From the NCBI GenBank assembly GCA_963995505.1, contig OZ023193.1, positions 2,976,001 through 3,040,000 on the forward strand: DNA of 64,000 nucleotides. Direction: 5' to 3'. How positions within the stretch are numbered: the first letter of the stretch is position 1; each line of letters begins with the position of its first letter. The position numbers and the translations under genes are program-made. The notes beneath the pieces are model-generated. The model saw only the letters and a program-made list of their open reading frames with translations, was not told where the DNA came from and searched no databases. The DNA comes from Hypericum androsaemum. Its lineage: Eukaryota > Streptophyta > Magnoliopsida > Malpighiales > Hypericaceae. This document shows positions 57,046 to 64,000 of this stretch, piece after piece.

Positions 57046-57060
57046 CCCCCCCCCCCCCCC
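57046..57060. repeat. C-rich tract with 15-base C homopolymer
   Basis: From 57021 the plus strand is almost only C, ending in a run of 15 C. It lies 35 bases before the start of the MAP kinase kinase fragment. Quadruplex or i-motif formation is possible. The length should be treated as uncertain. Confidence 0.8.
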
Positions 57061-57094
57061 AGGCGATATTAAATTATAATCAAGATATTGATCG

Positions 57095-57570
57095 ATGCAA
57101 CCGCCGTCGGGGACCGTGACGTCTGGTCGGGGCCGCCCTCGCCGCCGGCCGGACCTGACCCTTCCGATGCCGCACCGTGACCCAACCCTCGCCGTCCCGC
57201 TGCCTCTCCCACCTCCGGCTTTGACTTCTTCTCCGGCTTCTTCTTCGTCCACCTCACCGACGGAGGGCCTCGCATTCACGGGCCTCGACCGGCTGCACCG
57301 GATCGCATCGGGGACCGGGGGGATGGTGTACAAGGTCATCCACCAGCCGACGCGGCGGGCGTTCGCCTTGAAGGTGATCTACGGGAACCACGAGGAAGCT
57401 GTACGGAACCAGATCCGTCGCGAGATCGAGATCCTCCGCGACGTGAACCACCCGAACGTGGTCCGATGCGACAACATGTACGTACATGTCCCCCGAGCGG
57501 ATCAATACCGATCTCAACCACGGGCTCTACGACGGTTACGCGGGGGACATTTGGAGCCACGTCGTGGTGT
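57095..57570 (+). pseudogene. Truncated MAP kinase kinase (MKK4/MKK5 type) copy
   Basis: From ATG 57095 the frame gives a basic, Pro-rich N-terminus ([14 protein letters not shown], then AVPLPLPPP) typical of MKK4/MKK5, including the MAPK-docking motif. The kinase N-lobe follows: [28 protein letters not shown] and HPNVVRC. After DNMY the sequence jumps, in another frame, to [17 protein letters not shown] and then AGDIWS. The catalytic loop, DFG and the activation loop with its phosphorylation sites are deleted (about 100 codons). After the Trp-Ser the homology stops. It cannot be an active kinase. MKK4/MKK5 genes are usually intronless, so the copy route cannot be told from introns. Confidence 0.85.
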
Positions 57571-57724
57571 GCTTATTTGGTCCAATACGGCTCACCTGTC
57601 TCTAGATCTTCAATCTGTCTATCTATGTCCCTTCAATTTTGTTGATCGTGGTGTGCTTATTCGTCATCGTTTAGGGTTCTCGTTATATTAGGGGTAATAT
57701 CTTCTTTCGAATAAAAAAATTCCT

Positions 57725-58080
57725 AGATGAATGATACCAATATTAAAGTAGAATGATACCAATATCCTAGAACGATGATACCAATATTCGAGAAGAATGA
57801 AACTAATACATTCAAATGGTATACATTTTTACTTATAATGGGATACCAATATTGGAGAAGATGAAAACCAATATCACGGTGGAATGAAACCAATATCATA
57901 GAAGAATGAAACCAATATCCGAGAAGATGAAAACCAATATCATAGTAGAATGAAATCAATAACATAGAAGATGGAAACCAATATCATAGTAGAATGAAAC
58001 CAATATCATAGTAGAATGAAACCAATAGCATAGAAGATGAAAATCAATATCCGAGAAAATGGAAACCAATATTCCCATAC
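57725..58080. repeat. Minisatellite with about 20-bp units
   Basis: About 17 imperfect units of the type AATGAAACCAATATCATAGA follow each other. Some have CATAGTAG and some CGAGAAGA in the second half. The minus-strand frames across it give repeated Phe/Tyr/Trp-rich peptides and are not genes. Confidence 0.88.
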
Positions 58081-58238
58081 TTGTATTTTCATAATTTGTA
58101 TTATTTTGCTGATATATTTTTTAATTATTTTAATTATTATATTTTCAATATTGCCCCTATCCCTTTCAGTGGGGATTACCCATGTCCCCACTGAATTTGA
58201 ACCCATTTCACCGAGCATAAGGGAAAAGCGTATAGCGT

Positions 58239-58440
58239 TAGGGGTGTGTAAATGGTATGCAGTATTCAGATATTTAATATCGTTAGTATATATTTGGTAT
58301 TCGATATTTTGGTATCGGTATTTTGGGATTTAATTCGGTATGATTTTTACACGAAATTCAGTGAATTTTGGTATTCATTAGAATTTTGGTATATACCGAT
58401 ATTTTACCTAAATACCAAAATGCTAAATTGTAACTTCGCC
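58239..58440 (+). mobile_element. End of a hAT MITE, truncated
   Basis: TAGGGGTGTGTAAATGGTAT is a typical hAT MITE end and resembles that of the element at 4372-4978. It is followed by repeated GGTAT/ATACC words. The opposite end was not found. Confidence 0.5.
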
Positions 58441-58650
58441 ATATATATATAAGTCTACTTGAATACTCCGTCGTTTCAGCGTTTGACACACCAATACTTT
58501 GTGATTTCAATTTCTCTGACCAAGTGACAAACGTTTCATCTACTGAACAATCAAGTGATATTTGTTAACTTCAATTAATTAAATTATCTTGTGTATCATG
58601 CCTTGTAATTGCTATTAACCATGTGGCATGCCACGTCAATAAATATTTTA

Positions 58651-60068
58651 GGGAAAAGTCTACTTAAGTACCTTGTAGTATCACAAAAAATAAAGTTAGT
58701 ACCCTGTGGTTTAAAACGTATCAATTGAGTCAAACTTATTCTAATTAAAATCAACTAGAGGCCCGGGCAGCTGCCCAAACCCTGCCCATCTTACCCGAAC
58801 CTTGACCGGCCACGTGAACCAGCCACATCAGATTTTTCTGATGACTTAGCGCCACGTGTATACCCAATCTCTCTCCTCTTCCCCCTATTCTCTTCTTCCT
58901 TCGTCCTCTCTCTCTGCATCCTCACCGGCGGGAAGAAGCTCCTCGGGCTGTCCCCTCAGCTTCCGTTGTTGGCGCTACCGTCCCGCCAGAGAAACACCCA
59001 TCCCTTTGAGACCCCATTCTCCCAACACCCTTCACACCGGTTCGTATTGGCCCACAACAACGCCCCATTTTCAGAGATGATCCTGCCATGCCTCTCCCCG
59101 TCGTACTCATTCCCGTTCCTCCACATGTACCACCCCTTCCCCTCCTGGTGGTTCTTCTTCCACCCGCCCTCGTAGAGGTCGCCGTTGGCGTACCTCTTCT
59201 GGCCGAACTCGTGCTTCCGATCGGTGAGCTAGGATCCCCGTTAGGTATCTTCGTTGGCGCAGATGAAGGTCCCAAAACCCTCCATCCGGCCAGACCGAAA
59301 CTCCCCTTCGCAGGAGCAGGAGTCGGCTTCGGTGAGGCAAAAAATGGAAGAAGCAGGGGGAGAAGAATGGGCAGCCAGTGGGGCCCACATTGGGGGAAGA
59401 GACGGACTTGTCCTGGGCGAGGGCACGAGGGCGTGGATTTGGCATCGTTGAGGTCCTGATCGCCGGAGTGGGAGAGAGAGGCAGCGGCCTCTTCGGGAGC
59501 CTCGCCGACCAGGTCCCCAACATCCGCCCTCTCCCCCAAAATTGCCTCTCCCTCCGTGTCTCCCTCCAAAGATCCAGCTTTCGCTCCCGCCTCGGTCGTC
59601 CCCTCCTCGACTTCGATCAGCTCCCCACCGTCTCTGGCAGGCAGCGCGGCCTCCACTCACCCGAACGGCCCCGCCTCTACCAAAGGAGTCGCTCTCTTCA
59701 CTTTCGTTGGCTTTGTTGGTGTAGATCTAAGCTTCTACTTGCTATTTCTAGCGTCAGTATAATTATTGGGATTTCGGGTTCAGAGAAATTCGTCCTATTG
59801 AAAGAAGAACAAAAAAAAGAAGAAGAAGATGAGGAAGAAGAAGAGGAGAAAATGAGGAAGGAGAGACGGCCACATCATCAAAAAAATCTAATGTGGCTAG
59901 TCCACGTGGCCGGGCAGAGTCCGAGCAAGATAGGCAGGGTTCGGGCAGCTGCCCGGACCTCTAATTGATTTTAATTGGAATAAGTTTGGCTCAATTTATA
60001 CGTTTTAAACTACAGGGTACTAACTTGATTTTTTGTGATACTACAGAGTACTTAAATAGACTTTTTCT
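58651..60068. mobile_element. Mutator-like element D (Pack-MULE type) carrying PIP5K MORN repeats
   Basis: The 1418-bp element has terminal inverted repeats of about 200 bases. Both share GTATCACAAAAAAT, AGTACCCTGT and CCGGGCAGCTGCCC on opposite strands. AATATTTTA flanks the element at 58642-58650 and 60069-60077, a perfect 9-bp duplication. The GC-rich interior has no transposase. On the minus strand it holds a fragment of a phosphatidylinositol-4-phosphate 5-kinase gene. Confidence 0.88.
58930..59340 (-). pseudogene. PIP5K N-terminal MORN-repeat fragment captured by a Mutator-like element
   Basis: On the minus strand a frame near 59320-59245 reads CEGEFRSGRMEGFGTFIC. After a frame change, 59195-58990 reads RYANGDLYEGGWKKN, GKGWYMWRNGNEYDGE and WENGVSKG. 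These are MORN repeats of the plant type I/II PIP5K N-terminus, where they mediate membrane and lipid interaction. The kinase domain is absent. Frameshifts and stops prevent a long product. A longer minus-strand open frame (58922-59656) crosses this DNA in a different frame and is probably not real protein. Confidence 0.78.
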
Positions 60069-60439
60069 AATATTTTAATATGATATTTCACGTCATAAAT
60101 TAGCCACATTTTTCCCGCGCCTCCATCTCTCCCTCTTCGACATGGAATAATTTGACAAATTCGACATGACAGCTAAAGCTATAACACAACAAATGTTTCA
60201 AAGGAGTATCTACGAATTCGTGGCCCCGTTACGGCTTAGCACTCTCCCGATGACAGCGTCCAGCATATCTTGGCTCCTTTCCCCCTCGCCGCCATCAAAT
60301 CTAAAATCTGGAAAAAAAAAAAGGGAGGCAGCTGAGTAAACTTATGTCACTTGCCAAGATAAATTAAAACCAAAAGATAGCGGTGTGTCAAAGGCTAAAA
60401 TCACGTAGTATTTAAGTGAACCTTTACCTCTTTTAATAT

Positions 60440-61130
60440 CAAGTATAGTTGGACCTAAAAATTATTTTAATTTTTTATCACTCTAATAAATAAACTCTCA
60501 TCTATTTACCATAATAAATTTCCTTTTCCTCCCTCTCTTTATTTTTTCTTCGTGAGGATTGTGGATCTAAAGTAGAGTTGGATCTTTATTTTTCTTTCAA
60601 GTAGCTTTGATTTTCGGCAACACGTTTATTTGTAATAGTGGCAATAATTTACAAATTGAGAAATTTTATGTCATCAATCTTCTTTCTTGAAAAACGAAAA
60701 TATTATTTTCTAAAAATTATGTTTGAAATTTTGAAAAATATCACATCTCTTCGAGAAATACATATATCTTATAATTATGGTAAAATGTATCAAGTTAAAT
60801 AATAAACGGGAGATACTCAAATTCTTGTATTAATCAATAATATCAAAATTTTCATATTTGATACGTTCCTGGAGGTATAAATAATTATAATGTATATCCA
60901 ATTTTTATATATAATATCACCACATAAATAAATAAATACATTATGTTCCACTGTCATATCCGGTTAACGGGTTAAGTCACCACCATTTATTTGTCATTCA
61001 ACCAGAAAAATATTTTTTTATACGAAGACATTTTATTTGTATATAATTATCCACCATAACTACAAAAGCACATCACTCTAAAAGCGTATTTCTACCCAGC
61101 GAGTCCATCCATATACGAAAGTAAGTTTTA
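60440..61130 (-). repeat. Dispersed repeat, copy 2 (inverted relative to 24.1-24.9 kb)
   Basis: Matches the copy at 24110-24945 in reverse orientation over several hundred bases, for example TTTGATTTTCGGCA, TTTATTTGTAATAGTGGCAA, ATCACATCTCTTCGAGA and AAAAGCACATCACTCTAAAAG. One stretch of about 55 bases (60545-60600) is present only here. Boundaries are approximate. Confidence 0.7.
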
Positions 61131-61900
61131 ATGAGCAAGTTCATGTATTGAATTTAACTAACAAATCGAAATAGGATTGTATGAATAAAATATTTATTGG
61201 AGTTATTCTTCTTCTCACATAAAGCCATACAATGTTTATTGAAAATCATTGAGCTAAAGTCTGGTTTTGCATATGGCTTGTATGTGACCGATAACTTGTA
61301 TGTGATATTTCAATTGTTCAGAATTTTCATACTAACCATTTTACTGAATTTAATATTCGATTTTTAAATGAGATCAATTAATTATCATAAGAACTCCACT
61401 CTATATATTTTATAATGAGATGGGAGAAGGATTTCAAACCCTGGACTATCACTAAGCTCTTACTAAATATAAATTTTCTTTTCTTTAAAGAAAAAATAAA
61501 GTAAAAGGAATACTACTCACATTTTTCTCAAAACGGTTTGCAACATGGACTGGGTACTCTCGAACAAAGAGAAAAAAATAACTCTGCGAGCTATATATAT
61601 ATATAATATATAGCCTAATTTTGACCTATATCCACATTATATAGATGTGATTGCATTATTCAATAAAAACAATTGAATGAAAAAATCTACGAGATTCAAC
61701 GAGAAGGTTACAAACGAACATTAATTTTGCAAATTGTTAAGATCGGTTTATAGTATCAAATAATAAAAGAGAGAAATTTTTTTTACAGATGAGTCCAAGG
61801 TTTTAAAGTTGTGGACAAAGTATTTCAATTTTTTGACATTTCATAATAATCGTTTTGGTTAACTTTTAGATTTGTAAAATGTGTTTCTGCATTTTTAGTA
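61131..61900. other. AT-rich intergenic DNA
   Basis: No gene, RNA or clear repeat is supported here. Confidence 0.45.
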
Positions 61901-61902
61901 AA

Positions 61903-62130
61903 TTTGGTAAAATTAAAACGCCCCTTTTGGTGCGTATTTTTAGTTGATGGATCAATTTGGTAAAATTAAAACGTTCTTTTTTGTGTGTTTTTAGTTGAGT
62001 ATGTATCAATTTGGTAAAATTAAAATGCCCATTTTTGTGCGTTTTTAGTTGAGTATGTATCAATTTGCGGATTTGGTAAAATTAAAATGCCCCTTTTTGT
62101 GCGTTTTTAGTTGGATATGTGTCAATTTCA
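61903..62130. repeat. Four-unit tandem repeat, unit about 55-62 bp
   Basis: Four successive units start with TTTGGTAAAATTAAAA, continue with a CCCCTTTTTGTGCGTTTTTAG-like part and end with GTATGTATCAA. The minus-strand frame across it is a repeat by-product. Confidence 0.85.
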
Positions 62131-62749
62131 TCTCTGAATATCATAAAGTCCTAAGTAGATATGGATATTGAGATTTTTTTAAGTTGGATTTGATTAAAAT
62201 ATAGGATATAAGCATATTTTATGGTTATCTCATCTTGTAGTATGTACTACCGCATTACTTCGTTAAGCATGGGTTTTTGTAAGCAATTTTGTTCTGAAAA
62301 TGATTTGCGCAATTGGGAACAAGACTTGTTCTAATTTTACTTATTTTCCTTCGGTTGTTTCTATAAAGGAGGTTCCAATTTTGTTTCTGGTGTTCAATTT
62401 TAAATTCAGATGGAGCCAAGTCCTTCTGATTTCATCGGACACGAAATCTAAAGAATTGTTAACATTATATAATGTTCTTCGTGTAAAGGATGTATGGTAT
62501 AACGAAGTTGGTATAGTATACAATTGTTTCTTAAACATTTTAAAACTTGATTGTTCGTTAGTCATGATATGACTATTGTTGTTGAAAGCTTGGATTTAAT
62601 TATATGTTTGATTAATGTGATAAATTTTGTGTAGGTTAGAAAATAAAATGGAAAGGAGATCGACCAAAGTATAGACGAACTATTAAGAATTCGGAGTCGA
62701 GAATTTGTTCCAAAAAAAGTTAACAACAAGAGATTTATATCTTATATGT
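62131..62749. other. Non-coding DNA before the plant mobile domain fragment
   Basis: The plus-strand frame 62300-62572 has no recognised family. The start of the plant mobile domain gene may once have been in 62640-62750, but it is not readable. Confidence 0.4.
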
Positions 62750-63297
62750 ATGGCTCGGGTTTTGGGCATGTCTAGAATATTAGATATATACCGCACCTGG
62801 ATAGAATTTTTGTAACTGCATTAGTGGAGAGATGGCACCCTGAGACGCACACATTTTATACGCCCGATGGTGAAATGACAATCACACTCCAAGACGTGTT
62901 CATTCTGTTGAAGTTGCCAATTGACAGAAATTTAATCGTTGGAATGCAGACACCTAAAGATTGGGGAGAGTTGTGTTTGGTCCTCTTTGGTGAGGATCCA
63001 AGTGTTTACGCTAAAGGTACCAGTGGTAACAAAATAAATTTTAATTGGTTGAAGTTTGAATTCGATCATACCGATCTAAGGGAAGATGCCGTAGACAAGA
63101 TAGTTCGGCAATATGTTAGAGCCAACATATTGCTTTTGATTGGATCCCAACTCATTTGTTCTTACAGTCTGAATCCACTTTTACCTAATAAGGAAGCACA
63201 TAAATTAGTCAACAAGTATGCAAACCTTATTGAGTTAAAAAGGATAATAATAGGATATGCTCACATTTTTTATCAAGTATTTTTAAATTCTACCTGA
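62750..63297 (+). pseudogene. Plant mobile domain (PMD, MAIL1-like) gene fragment
   Basis: GSGFGHV is followed by a stop, then RYIPHLDRIFVTALVERWHPE and THTFYTPDGEMTITLQDVFI. This is the hallmark start of the plant mobile domain (aminotransferase-like domain), found both in host genes such as MAIL1/MAIN and in transposons. The open frame 62824-63297 continues with LLKLPIDRNLIVG and WLKFEFDHTDL, but its C-terminal part diverges from the usual consensus and it stops after 157 codons, less than half of the domain family length. It is probably a transposon-derived or decayed copy. Confidence 0.7.
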
Positions 63298-64000
63298 AAT
63301 GTGACGAGTAGATATCTATATGGGTAAAACTTTTCACATGCACAACCATCTACAAGCAAATACAAAATACTTGTTATAAAATTAACTATAAAATATCACA
63401 ATTAAACTCAATTTGATAGATAATTTTAAAACTATTAACTGTGAAATTGCAGTACCACTATAAATATTTTTGAAGTCCTCAATTATTGTCCCAATAAAAC
63501 TATAAAAGTATTTCTAGTCATCAAACCTCCACAAAAGATTAAATATTTATTTCTATAAAAAATTAGGCAATTAGAGTTAGAAACATAGAATACCTTTGGC
63601 CCTAACAAAGTGAACGGCGGACGTCCACGAGTCTCTTTTGAACAAGTTATCATCGCACTTATTTTTGACTAGTTTTTGAGGAAGGACTTCTGATGTTTTC
63701 TTGATGTATTTTCATAGATCTCGTTTCTGTTCTTTCATATCAAAATTTAGATCATATAGAGCTTTATAATCTATTTCAACAATGGGCCTTTTTCTCCTTC
63801 TAATTTTACTTTAAAACACGCAACTATTTTATTTGCTCTGATGGACAGAGATACCAATATATATAGGAGTTATGAATGCTGTGTTTTACACCTACTGCCA
63901 AGAAACTCAGAAAATAAGGCATTTCTTCTCAGCCGTGGATGAGCCGAGTTGAAGATCAGAGCCCGATGTAAAGATTTTGCGTGGTTGGGCTCTGGCAGCT
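63298..64000. other. AT-rich DNA to the window end
   Basis: No supported gene. The window ends in somewhat GC-richer DNA after 63900 whose nature cannot be judged from this piece. Confidence 0.4.

Noticed and set aside
58922..59656. Minus-strand open frame of 244 codons in Mutator-like element D
   Set aside because: The MORN-repeat signal is in other frames. This frame gives Gly/Thr/Ser-rich text without a domain, so it is probably a by-product of GC-rich DNA.

Overview
The window is nuclear DNA of a flowering plant, most likely a eudicot. It is AT-rich, its genes have GT-AG introns, several proteins carry mitochondrial or plastid targeting ends, and the families present (SPARK-type receptor kinases, subtilase, plant-type PI-PLC-like protein, plant mobile domain) are plant families. 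Gene models were made by eye from splice sites and recognised protein families. No database search was run.

Seven genes look intact. They are an intronless SPARK receptor-like kinase of the At1g11050 type (6025-8040), the 10-exon beta subunit of 3-methylcrotonyl-CoA carboxylase (25089-28513), a two-exon nuclear gene for a bacterial-type ribosomal protein S7 with a transit-like leader (28874-29661), a NYN plus LOTUS-domain protein (32233-33801), a secreted subtilase (34948-37305, minus), a nine-exon SPARK receptor-like kinase of the At1g49730 type (38147-41932, minus) and a nine-exon PI-PLC X-domain protein of the At5g67130 type (49812-52735). The block 25-42 kb is the gene-rich core. These genes do not form one pathway. 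MCC beta is mitochondrial leucine catabolism, S7 is organellar translation, and the kinases, subtilase and PLC-like protein act at the cell surface or secretory route.

The rest is accessory DNA with many datable insertions. From left to right: a SINE-like retroposon; a short copia-type LTR element whose right LTR holds a nested hAT MITE; a 2.5 kb palindrome made of two head-to-head LTRs joined by a near full-length complement of tRNA-Asp and flanked by one 5-bp target duplication; another hAT MITE; two unrecognised gene fragments around an AT-rich minisatellite; a PIF/Harbinger element carrying a broken ORF1 gene; tRNA-derived SINEs; an OGDH E1 pseudogene hit by a LINE tail; a dispersed repeat touching the MCC beta promoter with an inverted copy 36 kb away; four long-TIR Mutator-like elements with 9-bp duplications, two of which carry recognisable host gene pieces (RBX1 exon 1, PIP5K MORN repeats); a truncated MAP kinase kinase copy; and a plant mobile domain fragment at the right end.

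The most unusual object is the palindrome at 8856-11364. Its layout fits a reverse-transcription accident. Plus-strand strong-stop DNA was copied far into the tRNA primer, folded back through an ACTA/TAGT match, was extended to the U3 end, and integrated as a unit with two U3 termini.
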